Source of the DNA: Planctomycetota bacterium
Lineage (GTDB): Bacteria; Planctomycetota; Planctomycetia; Pirellulales; Lacipirellulaceae
Assembly: GCA_022614705.1 (NCBI GenBank)
Contig: JAKEIB010000196.1
Coordinates: 1-14,293, forward strand
Length of the DNA: 14,293 nucleotides
Reading direction: 5' to 3'
The notes beneath the pieces are model-generated. The model had not been told where the DNA came from. It did not search any database and saw only the letters and a list, made by a program, of their open reading frames with translations. Below, in pieces: positions 7,401-14,220 of the stretch. Each line of letters starts with the position of its first letter. Position 1 is the stretch's first letter. A program made the translations under genes and the position numbers.

Positions 7401-9711
7401 GCGGAGCACCAACCTCATCTGCCGGTACGGCAGGCTTCGGCACCGTGGCGTTCGCCCCTTTCGCTTCAGCCGCCAGCTCTTCGAGGATTCCGACGACTTC
7501 GTCCACCATGCGTTCGCCCGTACCCTCCTCGGCATAGCAGTGCAATCCCATCCACGTTTGATAGCCGCCCAGGCGGTGCCCTTCGCGGTCCGGCAAGTAT
7601 CCGATCCAGTCGTTGGCCAGTTCTGCGACGTACGTGAACTCAAACGGCGAGCGCCGTTTTATTTCTACTCCAAGCGAGGTGAAATACTCGGCAGGCACGC
7701 CGACAATCGCCACATCGCCGAGGACGATGGCCTGTATCCACGTCTCTTGCTCCGCGCCTTGGCGGTCGCGCAATTGTCTACGCATGTTGGCGAAGACCTC
7801 GCGGAAACGGTCCGACTGCGGCGGCGAGTGCGTGGTCATGTACCGGGCAATCCTGGCGTCTTCCTCCGCGTCGTCGAACTGGCGGACGCGGAACTTAAAC
7901 GGACGGCGGATGCCGGCTAGATGTGGAATGGGCCGCGGCAGGCCCTGCGCGCGCCCGTCGCGGATGGCAGCCTTCAGACGTTCGATGCATTCGGGCACCG
8001 GCACCGTCGGCGCGACGTTGTGCGTTGATCCCGACGCGCCTTCCAGAAATCCCACGACGCCGCCCAATTCCGTCTCCAGTTCCTGCGCGGCCAATCCGTA
8101 GAAGCTCGGCGACCGCACGTCTCGGCCGGAACGCGTGCCGATGGTGTGCGTCGAGTGGTTGAATAGCAGCGCCCGGGTCTTGCCCGCCGCGTCCCGAAAA
8201 TCGAGCACCGGCAACTGCGGATCGAATGGACCGGTCGGCCTGGCTTTTACGCTCGGCTCCTGTTGCCCGCCCCACGTGATGCTGCCGTCCTCGAGCAGTT
8301 GACGACTGTTGCTGCCGACCGTGTATTCATTGCCGAGGTGGAAGAAAAGCTGCGCGTCGCCGCCTTCGAGCCGGGCGTTGGCCTGCTCAACCGCGCGCAC
8401 AATGCCGCGACTCAGCTCGTCGCGAAACTCTGGCACCACGCCAAAACCGTGAGCTGGCGCGGTGCTGGGCGCATGATGGGTGTGCGTGGCGTTGATGAGC
8501 ACGTGATTGGCCGGGATGCCCGTCGTCCGCTCGATCTCGGCCACCGCCGCGTCCGCCAAATCTCGCGGAATCCAAAGCACGTCACAAGCGACAACGGCCA
8601 GCTTCGCCTGTCCAGGCCGCTCGACGACCACGGCCACGGCCCTCAGTTCCCCTTCCAGTTCTGCGGCGTAGTGCGGCTCGATGCCGCCGGCTATTACCAT
8701 TGTTCCATCGGAGCGTAGATTCTCAGCCGACGCGCCGACGCGTACGTCCAGAGCTTCTCTCGGCGCCGGTTGTTCCGTGGCACGCTTGTCGGCCGCTTGT
8801 TCCGCGTCGAACTGCTTGATCTCGATGTTGCGATACTCGATCTCCGCCGCCTCGATCTCCAGTGCGATTCTCCCCTTGGTGACCGGCGTTGCCTGCTGCG
8901 GGTCAGCCGCGTCTACCTTCCGCACATTTTCGCCGCGGTTCACCACTTTGCCGTTGAGGACGTGCGTGATGCTGCTGCCCCGTGCGATGACCTCCAACGT
9001 ATTCCAGCCTGCCAACTCATTCATGCCGCCTTTGAGTTGGTAGGCGATCCCGCTGCCGCCGAACACAACCGGCAACCCACCCTGCTTCTGTTCCTGAAAC
9101 GTCCGCGATTCGAGGTCTTTGGTCGTCGGGTCCACCGACGAATCCAACTGGAGCCCGGAGAGCGCCAACAGATCGCCGACATCGCCCTCCTGAATCTGGT
9201 ACTGCAGGCCCATGGGCCACACGACATCCTCGCCCATCAAGTGGTAGTACAAGCCGGCGTCACGCGGCAGCGCCACGCGCGGTTCGAACTTTTTCTGTCC
9301 CCACCGATACTGAAGCCGCAGGTGGTAGTTGCCATATTCCTTTTCGGTCGCAATGTAACCCATCACCACGCGGCTGCCTTCGGCCGTATCGCCGTACAGA
9401 TGAATCACGCCGTCGTCGATGGCAATGATTCGGTCCGGGTCCGCGTTGCGTCCGTGTTGCTGCAAGAAGGTATACCACCCCTTCAAGTCGCGGCCGTTGA
9501 ACAACGGCTCCCAGCCGGCGTGAATCCGGAAGTTTTCGCTTGTACTGGCATCGCGGCCGGCCGCGGCCGGTTGTTTGGTGGCGGGCCGGCGCGCATCCGA
9601 TTGCGCGGCGGCCCGCGGAGCGGCGCCGGGCCAAATCACCGAACTCAGCACAGTCACGGCACCGAGCGACAACAACGAGCGCCAGCAGAATCTATGGCGG
9701 AGAACGAACAT
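4477..9711 (-). CDS. Giant secreted fusion: DUF1080, ceramidase-like, PVC dehydrogenase, HEAT, cytochrome c
   Basis: This 1744-aa protein starts at ATG 9711, with SD GAAGG (9720-9724) 8 bases upstream; a TTG at 9777 in the same frame is rejected. Residues 1-38 form a signal peptide ending AAAQS. Modules in order: about 63-303 DUF1080/3-keto-disaccharide hydrolase-like (PLFNGRDLKGWY at its start); about 320-750 neutral/alkaline ceramidase N-terminal-like, with THTHH at 409-413, FNHSTHT at 517-523 and GASGS at 558-562 as probable metal-site and active-site segments; about 783-1155 putative membrane-bound dehydrogenase of the PVC type (TIGR02604-like), with repeated D-x-D-G-D-G calcium-type loops; about 1160-1590 HEAT-like helical repeats; about 1607-1744 c-type heme domain, with C-L-P-C-H at 1619-1623 and probable axial Met1715 in SLMPDG. 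It should act outside the cytoplasm and bind covalent heme. It is the second gene of an operon with sulfatase 2: the SD overlaps that gene's TGA. Fusions of DUF1080 or dehydrogenase with the heme domain are common in Planctomycetota; the inserted ceramidase-like module is the unusual part. Substrate and reaction are unknown. Confidence 0.92.
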   Translation of the reverse strand: MFVLRHRFCWRSLLSLGAVTVLSSVIWPGAAPRAAAQSDARRPATKQPAAAGRDASTSENFRIHAGWEPLFNGRDLKGWYTFLQQHGRNADPDRIIAIDDGVIHLYGDTAEGSRVVMGYIATEKEYGNYHLRLQYRWGQKKFEPRVALPRDAGLYYHLMGEDVVWPMGLQYQIQEGDVGDLLALSGLQLDSSVDPTTKDLESRTFQEQKQGGLPVVFGGSGIAYQLKGGMNELAGWNTLEVIARGSSITHVLNGKVVNRGENVRKVDAADPQQATPVTKGRIALEIEAAEIEYRNIEIKQFDAEQAADKRATEQPAPREALDVRVGASAENLRSDGTMVIAGGIEPHYAAELEGELRAVAVVVERPGQAKLAVVACDVLWIPRDLADAAVAEIERTTGIPANHVLINATHTHHAPSTAPAHGFGVVPEFRDELSRGIVRAVEQANARLEGGDAQLFFHLGNEYTVGSNSRQLLEDGSITWGGQQEPSVKARPTGPFDPQLPVLDFRDAAGKTRALLFNHSTHTIGTRSGRDVRSPSFYGLAAQELETELGGVVGFLEGASGSTHNVAPTVPVPECIERLKAAIRDGRAQGLPRPIPHLAGIRRPFKFRVRQFDDAEEDARIARYMTTHSPPQSDRFREVFANMRRQLRDRQGAEQETWIQAIVLGDVAIVGVPAEYFTSLGVEIKRRSPFEFTYVAELANDWIGYLPDREGHRLGGYQTWMGLHCYAEEGTGERMVDEVVGILEELAAEAKGANATVPKPAVPADEVGAPRGPQSPDAERASFQFADPNLQIELVAREPDVASPVAVAWDADGRMYVAEMTSYPTTEGLGRIRRLEDRDGDGRYEHAVTFCDGMNFPTSVMPYRAGLLVTDAPDILYLEDTDGDGRADVRRVEWTGFGTGSQQLRANSLHWGLDNWIYVANGRCDGDVRRPDASPNQATPIRARDFRFHPISGKAEAIVGQSQFGQAHDAWGQRFLSWNTVPVRHVLLEDTDVEDYSAAAAEAVVNISEPSDTGRVYAISAPPRQFNTEQANYYNAMCGLTIFTGDALGTEYAGNAFVCESLTNLVTRRLLQPAGPTFVARRSAGESDREFLASTDNWFHPVNLATGPDGALYVVDFYREFVEHPIYVANEKLRAETNWRNGAEHGRIWRIRHTDPPQLPAERRPQLSRAGTNELVSLLGHPVAWWRNTAQRLLVERQDQSAVPQLRKLLAESPSPLVRLHAIHTLNWLDAGDALDTASLRKALRDHDAHVRRNAVRLAAERVADRVDERADLGGPSKHAGRNTASTEDASSLRGDMFQMSNDPDSGVRFQLALAIGPGNDLEAPHALAALLGQDDTPWSRLAVLCGIGHNPWPLTRALLEDAVRARQHALFLEQLSEQFGLHAGEKDLAECLDWLTADSVRSRDAGGLAALAGLSRGLFARGRSLRDPGLSTELLPNRVKAGLSDIVLAATALAGDANQAVEDRTRAIAIAANGEPDAVGTWVRELVQPTQPQPVQSAAVWAAAQADSSSAWQELFLRWSSHTRSTREVMCDQALRSPAGIDALVVALEADTLSAHELPASTREILGQLHDESLRRRVEPILAAAAPADRAEVLARYADVAGRRGDPARGAVHFKQHCLPCHAIQGIGQRVGPDLASVASRPSDLLLVDILDPSRQVSPDFVSYLAETNDGRILTGMIAAETAESVTLRREASQQDTIRRSDIEQLRASGKSLMPDGLEQKLTADQLADLLEFLHRPDVSRLH

Positions 9712-9722
9712 GAGCTTAGCCT

Positions 9723-11174
9723 TCAATGTGTTGTGATGTCTTCGGCCGGTCGGTGCGGCAAGGCGGGTTGCCACCAATGATCCAACAGGCGCTTTAGTCG
9801 CGACACGTCCGCCGCATGATCAGGGGACGTGGCCAGGTTCTGGCGCTCGTCCGGGTCCTTTTCCAAATCGAACAGTTCGATGGCGGATTCTTGTCCGCCG
9901 CTTGGGCCGCCATTGCGTCGAACGCGTTCAATCAGCTTCAGATAGCCGTCGCGTACCCACAGGTAAGAGACTTCATCTGCAGGACGCCCCAGCGCGCTAG
10001 CGTCGTTGGGATAGATCTCGCCAAACGCCGGCCGATTCGGCAGCGGCTTGGCCCCCCTTGCGGCGGGCATCAGATCGATTCCCGGCAAATCGCCGATCAG
10101 TTTTTCCAACCTTGCCGCGGCAAGAACCGTCGGCATGATGTCCGTGCTTTGGACCAGCTGCAAATGCGTGGCTGGCTGGGTGTGACCGTTCCAGCGGATC
10201 AGAATCGGAGTGCGAACGCCGTTCTCGAACGGCGACAGCTTGCTGCGGTCATCCGGCCCATACGTTCCATCGCTGCCTGGCTTGGCAGTCGGGCGAAAGC
10301 CGTTGTCCACCACGAATACAAACATCGTGCGATCGGCCAATCCTTGGTCTTCGACATACTTTATCAACTCGCCGACCGTCTCGTCGAATCGAGTGATCTG
10401 CGCGTAGTAACCGACCATGTTTGCGGGAATGTCGCCGCGGCGTTCGTAGGGGCTTCTGAAGCGCTCCGCCGCATCGAAAGGCGTGTGGGGCAAAAACGGA
10501 GCGTACCAAACCAAGAACGGCTGGTCCTTGTGCTCACGAATGAAATCAAAGATCGGCTGCATCGTATCCCGGCCAATGTTTAGCCCGGCATCGCCGTTGC
10601 CGTGGGCGACCCAGCCGTCTTTCAGTTTTCGGTTGCCGTACGCTGGTTCTGAAGAAGGCTTGTTGAGCGTCATGCCGTGCGTGAAGCCGGCGTTTTTGAA
10701 ATCGCCCTCCCAGTGCTTACCCGCCTGAAAGCAGGCATAGCCGTGTTCGGCCAGGACGCGCGGCAACGTGGGAACGTCGCGAATGAAGTGTTCCGCAGCG
10801 GCTCGGCGGGCGTTCCATTCTCCCACCGTCAGCTCCTTCATCTGGCTGAAGCCGGGCGGCGGGTGGTTAAAATGGATCCGGTGCTGGTGCGGGTAGAGAC
10901 CCGTTAACAGCGTCGCTAACGACGGTCGACAAACGCTGGTTGGCACGTAGCCGTTCAAGAAACGGGCGGAACTTCGGGCCAGCGCGTCGAGATTCGGCGT
11001 CTTGACCTGCGCGTTCCCCATGAAGCCGAAGTCTCCGAATGCCTGATCGTCGGCCAGGATCAGCACGAAGTTTGGCCGATCCGGCGTCTCGCGGCCGGTG
11101 CCCGTGCAGACCGGCGCAGCACCGCCCACAAGGACGAGCACCCATGCAACATGGAAAAAACACGGCGACCGCAA
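9723..11174 (-). CDS. Sulfatase (S1 family) with CRPSL motif, secreted
   Basis: This 483-aa sulfatase starts at TTG 11174: AGAGGG lies about 6 bases upstream, stops (TAA, TAG) lie just before it in the upstream leader, and it gives a complete signal peptide (FFHVAWVLVLVGGAAPV). Metal ligands Asp42-Asp43 are in FVLILADDQ. The maturation motif is V-C-R-P-S-L-A-T-L-L-T-G, with Cys82 as the residue to be converted; the usual Arg of C-x-P-S-R is Leu86. Other family features are G-K-H (Lys153), L-P-H-T-P (His230), V-V-D-N-G (Asp290, Asn291), a downstream S-K-L-S-P-F-E-N-G block, and the C-terminal LFDLEKDPDERQNLA. Length and motifs indicate an intact enzyme exported to periplasm or outside; the substrate is unknown. 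It is the first gene of a two-gene operon, with 11 bases between its stop and the ATG of the giant fusion protein, so the two products are probably made together and may act on the same polymer or lipid. Confidence 0.93.
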   Translation of the reverse strand: MRSPCFFHVAWVLVLVGGAAPVCTGTGRETPDRPNFVLILADDQAFGDFGFMGNAQVKTPNLDALARSSARFLNGYVPTSVCRPSLATLLTGLYPHQHRIHFNHPPPGFSQMKELTVGEWNARRAAAEHFIRDVPTLPRVLAEHGYACFQAGKHWEGDFKNAGFTHGMTLNKPSSEPAYGNRKLKDGWVAHGNGDAGLNIGRDTMQPIFDFIREHKDQPFLVWYAPFLPHTPFDAAERFRSPYERRGDIPANMVGYYAQITRFDETVGELIKYVEDQGLADRTMFVFVVDNGFRPTAKPGSDGTYGPDDRSKLSPFENGVRTPILIRWNGHTQPATHLQLVQSTDIMPTVLAAARLEKLIGDLPGIDLMPAARGAKPLPNRPAFGEIYPNDASALGRPADEVSYLWVRDGYLKLIERVRRNGGPSGGQESAIELFDLEKDPDERQNLATSPDHAADVSRLKRLLDHWWQPALPHRPAEDITTH

Positions 11175-11209
11175 GAGTTTCCCTCTTTCCTATTAGGGCC
11201 ATGAAACGA

Positions 11210-11239
11210 AGAATACCAAGACTCTTCCAATGATCGCAA
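11210..11239 (-). promoter_or_regulatory. Possible sigma70-like promoter of the sulfatase 2 operon
   Basis: On the minus strand TTGCGA (11234-11239) is followed after 18 bases by TATTCT (11210-11215), about 35 bases before the TTG start at 11174. The match to consensus is partial, and planctomycete promoters are poorly conserved, so this is only a candidate. Confidence 0.25.
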
Positions 11240-11686
11240 AGCGGCGGACTTCTATCATTCCGATCTATGCTACCGTCATTCAGGTTTGTCGGTTGGCATG
11301 ATCGCGGTGTCCATGCGACATGGGCATCGAGACGCCCGTAACAACTGGAACAGGTTTTCAACAGCAGGCCAACCTGATAGCATGGAAAGATCTCGCGTCT
11401 ATGGGAAAAAGGGCTAGAAATGCCCGCCGGAACGTAGGCTGGTTTCAATACGACGCTTCCGGCCCTAGCACCGGAGCGCCATTCAGCCCCCGGTGCGTGC
11501 TTCAACACACAGCCGTCATCGGCGGCGTGCGATAGTCTATCAATTTCCTGAAAGAGAATTTTGCCTTTGTTGAATGACCCGAATTGAGGAATTTATCACA
11601 ATAACCCTTCAGTGTCCTCGCAATTGGGATTGTGCAGCACCTCACTTCACGTTTCCGTGGAGATTGCGATGACCACGACGCTGTGA

Positions 11687-11728
11687 GCTCGCAAAATCAG
11701 CACCCGTGATTCCACGGGAACTGCGAGC
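11687..11728 (+). promoter_or_regulatory. Two-tier hairpin in the DUF1559 leader
   Basis: The outer stem gctcgca (11687-11693) pairs with tgcgagc (11722-11728), and the inner stem cccgtg (11703-11708) pairs with cacggg (11713-11718) around a 4-base loop. It ends 20 bases before the Shine-Dalgarno AAGGAG (11749-11754) of the DUF1559 gene. It could modulate or stabilise the leader mRNA; no T-run follows, so it is not a classic terminator. A function is inferred only from position. Confidence 0.4.
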
Positions 11729-11764
11729 CAAGACAGGCGGCCTACAGGAAGGAGAATCAGTACC

Positions 11765-12904
11765 GTGTCCCAGAAAAAACAGGCATTTACTTTGGTCGAG
11801 CTGCTGGTCGTGATTGCGATCATCGGAATTCTGGTGGCGCTATTGTTGCCGGCGATTCAGGCCGCGCGAGAAGCGGCCCGTCGTAGCGGCTGCCAGAGCA
11901 ATATGCATAACGTGGGGCTGGCGCTGATGAACTATCACGATGCCAACGGCGTCTTTCCGCCGGGCTTCGAACATGCCTGTACGACTACTGGCAACCCCGC
12001 GTGTCAAGATTGCGGCGATGTTGATGGACTCGCCGGTTGGGGATGGGCCGCCTATACGTTGCCGTACATCGAAGAGGGCAGCTTGTACGACCGGGCGCGC
12101 GTTGGTCAGCGCCCGACGCTCAATACCATGACGAGTATGTGGTCCGCCTTGAGAAGTGGAGATGCAGGAGTGACGCAAGCCCTTCAGTCCCCGGTTCCTG
12201 TCTTTCGGTGTCCGACCGATGATGGTTCAGTGCTCGTCGAAGATCCTGAAGTGGATTCTTATAAACTGGAAACGGCACCCGGTGAAGGTCCAAAGATTGC
12301 CAGTACTCGCTCCAATTACGGTGGCGTGTTCGGCAATGCTAAATTCACGAAAAACAGCCGCTTGCGCACCAAGGTGGGGCCAGCAGACACCCTCGGGGGG
12401 GATTGCCTCCCAGGTAGAAGATCCGCGGGGGACGGCGTACTCTATCGGGCAAGCGACGTTGCCGTGAAGAAAATCACCGACGGCACATCAAAAACATTGA
12501 TGGTTGGCGAACGGGGGACGCGGCTCCGGACAATTGCAAGTCCCGATGCGGACCCGAATTTTATAAAGGATGCCGACTTCGCCGGAGCCTTCAACCTCTT
12601 CGGCGTAAACGGCAATAACTTCGGCTACAGCTCATTTTACGGAGTGCAACAAGTAGCCGGATATGCGGGGACCATGCAAGTTGACAACGTGTTGAGCTGT
12701 GGGGGTTCGTCCATCACGGTTTTGATAAATGATACATTCGACCGTCGTCACGCACGGCATGGCTTCAGCAGCAACCATCCTGGCGGAGCGCACTTCGCCT
12801 TGGCGGATGGTTCCGTCCGCTTCGTCTCCCAGGACATCGACACGGTTACCTATGGCCGGTTAGCCAGCCGAGCCGACGGCGAAGTCCTGCCCGAGCCGTT
12901 TTAG
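11765..12904 (+). CDS. DUF1559 protein with prepilin-type N-terminus and H-X9-DG motif
   Basis: This 379-aa protein starts at GTG 11765, preceded by a strong SD AAGGAG (11749-11754) at 10 bases spacing. The N-terminus is a type IV prepilin/pseudopilin signal: short basic leader M-S-Q-K-K-Q-A, then F-T-L-V-E-L-L and a long hydrophobic helix (VVIAIIGILVALLLP), followed by QAAREAARRSGC. The residue before the cleavage site is Ala, not the usual Gly. The body matches the planctomycete-expanded DUF1559 family, and the C-terminus has the processing-associated H-X9-D-G motif (His338, Asp348, Gly349; then SVRFVS). Members of this large paralogous family are thought to be exported pseudopilin-like surface proteins, role unknown. 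It is followed 109 bases later on the same strand by a small lipoprotein, a pairing often seen in these bacteria, so the two probably form one transcription unit. Confidence 0.95.
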   Translation: MSQKKQAFTLVELLVVIAIIGILVALLLPAIQAAREAARRSGCQSNMHNVGLALMNYHDANGVFPPGFEHACTTTGNPACQDCGDVDGLAGWGWAAYTLPYIEEGSLYDRARVGQRPTLNTMTSMWSALRSGDAGVTQALQSPVPVFRCPTDDGSVLVEDPEVDSYKLETAPGEGPKIASTRSNYGGVFGNAKFTKNSRLRTKVGPADTLGGDCLPGRRSAGDGVLYRASDVAVKKITDGTSKTLMVGERGTRLRTIASPDADPNFIKDADFAGAFNLFGVNGNNFGYSSFYGVQQVAGYAGTMQVDNVLSCGGSSITVLINDTFDRRHARHGFSSNHPGGAHFALADGSVRFVSQDIDTVTYGRLASRADGEVLPEPF

Positions 12905-13013
12905 TACTGCAGCGCAGGGTGATCCTTGCGGAGAGTGACTTGCCCCGGTGGTGTCCTCCACCGCTTCGCAGTACCAGAATCGGCCATTAAAGTTTCCGGA
13001 AGAACCAAATATC

Positions 13014-13454
13014 ATGTCGACTCATCCCTGGACGCACCCGATCGCAGTTTCGCAGCGAGTAGCCACGGCGCTACTGCTCGCTTGCACGGCCTTGGCGATG
13101 ATCGGCTGCGGTTCGAGTGGGCCTGAGTTAGGAACCGTCTCGGGCATCGTGACGCTCGATGGCAAGCCTTTGGAGGGCGCGACCGTTCAGTTTGCTCCTA
13201 GCCTCGGGCGCTTGTCGCGCGGCCGAACGGGAGCCGATGGTAAGTATCAACTCAGTTATGTCGGCAGCGAAATGGGAGCCCTCCTCGGCGAACACAAGGT
13301 GACGATCACTTCGGCCTGGGAGGAGGAGGATCCGCTCAAGGGGATCACTCATCACCCGGAACGGCTCCCGCCAAGATACCATACGAAATCCGACCTCAAG
13401 CGAACGGTCGAGGCCGGACACAACACGTTCGATTTCGCGACCGAGTCGAAGTAA
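13014..13454 (+). CDS. Small lipoprotein with transthyretin/carboxypeptidase-regulatory-like domain
   Basis: This 146-aa protein starts at ATG 13014, with GGAAG about 11 bases upstream; the frame is open further to 12948, but that would displace the signal peptide. Residues about 16-32 are a lipoprotein signal (ATALLLACTALAMIG, then Cys32 in GCGSS), so the protein should be lipid-anchored in the envelope. The mature part has the beta-sandwich pattern of carboxypeptidase-regulatory-like/transthyretin-like domains: G-T-V-S-G-I-V-T-L-D-G-K-P-L-E-G-A-T-V, then T-G-A-D-G-K-Y-Q-L and G-E-H-K-V-T-I-T. The C-terminal part contains LPPRYHTKSDL and ends FDFATESK. Proteins of this type commonly follow DUF1559 genes in Planctomycetota; their function is not established. 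A long inverted repeat begins right after the stop. Confidence 0.9.
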   Translation: MSTHPWTHPIAVSQRVATALLLACTALAMIGCGSSGPELGTVSGIVTLDGKPLEGATVQFAPSLGRLSRGRTGADGKYQLSYVGSEMGALLGEHKVTITSAWEEEDPLKGITHHPERLPPRYHTKSDLKRTVEAGHNTFDFATESK

Positions 13455-13456
13455 CA

Positions 13457-13618
13457 TCTAACCCAAGGAATGAACCGCCAAGAACGCCAAGTTCGCCAAG
13501 AAGACGGCCAAGAGCCGGATGATCAAAGAACCGATCTCCGGCACTTCGTCCGAGAAGGCAAATAATCTCCATGCCTTCCTTGGCGCTCTTTGCGTTCATG
13601 GCGGTTCATTATGTTAGA
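13457..13618. repeat. Long imperfect inverted repeat (about 162 bases)
   Basis: Outer tctaac (13457-13462) matches gttaga (13613-13618); next, aatgaaccgcca (13469-13480) and tggcggttcatt (13599-13610) are perfect, and the match continues inward so that 31 bases (13469-13499) agree with the opposite arm at 27 positions. The middle (about 13500-13580) is not paired. The arms contain repeated gccaag units of a kind I recall as dispersed repeats in planctomycete and related genomes. It starts 3 bases after the lipoprotein stop, so it can act as a transcript-end hairpin; a small mobile element is the other reading. Confidence 0.65.
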
Positions 13619-13639
13619 GGCTCTCCGAACAGGGAGTGC

Positions 13640-13690
13640 GAGGCTCCGGCTCGACTGAGCTCGCCGAAGTCCGCCGAGCCGAGAGTCTGT
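13640..13690. repeat. GC-rich partial palindrome
   Basis: cggctcg (13647-13653) pairs with cgagccg (13675-13681), and the flanks agggagtgcgaggctcc and gagagtc are loosely complementary. The sequence resembles dispersed GC-rich repeats of planctomycetes (gcgaggctccggc type). It is weak as a separate element but adds to the repeat-rich spacer after the lipoprotein gene. Confidence 0.3.
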
Positions 13691-13823
13691 AGCGGATGGT
13701 CAACAAAAACCTGAATATTTTCCGAACCAAACTGAATGACGGATTTGCGCGTAGCAATCATAACGCACGTAGGATGTTACGAGGGGTGTTGTAGCAGTGC
13801 GGCTTATCTTTTCGCCCAAGGAA

Positions 13824-14118
13824 GGGATGGCGGCAGTCGGCAGCTTGTGGTTGGAGCGAACGATAACAGGCCTCTCGTCGAATCCAATACTTTGCGACCC
13901 AGCCACAAGTGGCGGCACAATCACGCTGCCGACGAAACCTCATCGCAACCACGAGTGGTCACTAACTAGAGGGACGAATATCGACCTTACGATGGGTCGA
14001 TCGATGCACTGGGAATTTTTCCCGAAGTATGGAACGTTGAAAGGTGAAAAGAAGATACGGATGATCGTCCGTAGCTACAAGGCTCGCCCCGGCGGGCAGG
14101 CGGGGCGAGTCTATTTTT
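13824..14118 (+). ncRNA. Candidate structured RNA ending in an intrinsic terminator
   Basis: Consecutive helices can be drawn on this strand. Stem 1 is gtcggcagc (13836-13844) with gctgccgac (13925-13933), 9 perfect pairs, extendable with gatg (13826-13829) and catc (13941-13944). Stem 2, nested inside, is ttgtggttgg (13845-13854) with ccagccacaa (13899-13908), 10 pairs including one G-U. Short hairpins follow at 13948-13959, 13981-14000 (tcgacc/ggtcga) and 14011-14023 (gggaa/ttccc), then a strong terminator at 14080-14118. I recognise no known RNA: the RNase P, tmRNA, SRP and 6S signatures I looked for are absent. Frames overlapping the region (13797-14120 plus, 13962-14171 minus) have no SD and no recognisable domain, and the plus one runs through the terminator. 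A degenerate inverted-repeat element is the main alternative. The 5' end is not defined. Confidence 0.35.
14080..14118 (+). terminator. Rho-independent terminator
   Basis: Stem aggctcgccccg (14080-14091) pairs with cggggcgagtct (14101-14112), 12 pairs including one G-U, around a 9-base loop, and is followed by a T-run (attttt, 14113-14118). This is the clearest intrinsic terminator in the window. No confident gene lies directly upstream, which is part of the case for a transcribed RNA there. Confidence 0.7.
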
Positions 14119-14220
14119 GAAAATCGGTAGGTCCGACATCCCCATCGGCCGAAGATTGACGATCGTAACAAGTAATGTTTGGGGCGCGCTGAAGAGACCT
14201 AACAAGACAGTAGTGTCCGG

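Larger units (their letters stand above)
11175..11764. other. Divergent intergenic region between sulfatase 2 and DUF1559 gene
   Basis: This holds the leader and possible promoter of the sulfatase operon at its left end and the leader of the DUF1559 gene at its right end. Frames here (for example 11320-11535 on plus, and the minus frame running to 11508) have no start signals or recognisable protein features. A weak pair TTGAAT (11570-11575) and TATCAC (11594-11599), spaced 18, may be the plus-strand promoter. The structured leader at 11687-11728 is listed separately. I see nothing else in about 11250-11560. Confidence 0.5.

Noticed and set aside
6829..7920. Plus-strand open frame (363 aa) opposite the dehydrogenase module
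   Set aside because: It is antisense to a strongly supported coding region with conserved D-x-D-G-D-G loops; no independent evidence.
9712..9777. TTG start at 9777 for the giant protein
   Set aside because: It would overlap the sulfatase 2 coding region and put 22 residues before a clear signal peptide; ATG 9711 has a good SD at 8 bases.
8770..9780. Plus-strand open frame (336 aa) opposite the DUF1080 and ceramidase-like region
   Set aside because: It is a shadow of the giant gene on the other strand; the sequence has no family features.
11300..11560. CRISPR array or tRNA in the spacer between the divergent genes
   Set aside because: No regularly spaced direct repeats and no cloverleaf with a T-loop consensus were found.
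13396..13599. Minus-strand 67-aa frame (MNAKSAKEGMEI...)
   Set aside because: It is the translation of the inverted repeat at 13457-13618; such peptides recur because the repeat does.
13797..14120. Plus-strand frame of 107 aa as a gene
   Set aside because: GTG start without SD, no recognisable motif, and it runs through a strong terminator; the hairpin run explains the region better. Kept as the main alternative to the RNA call.
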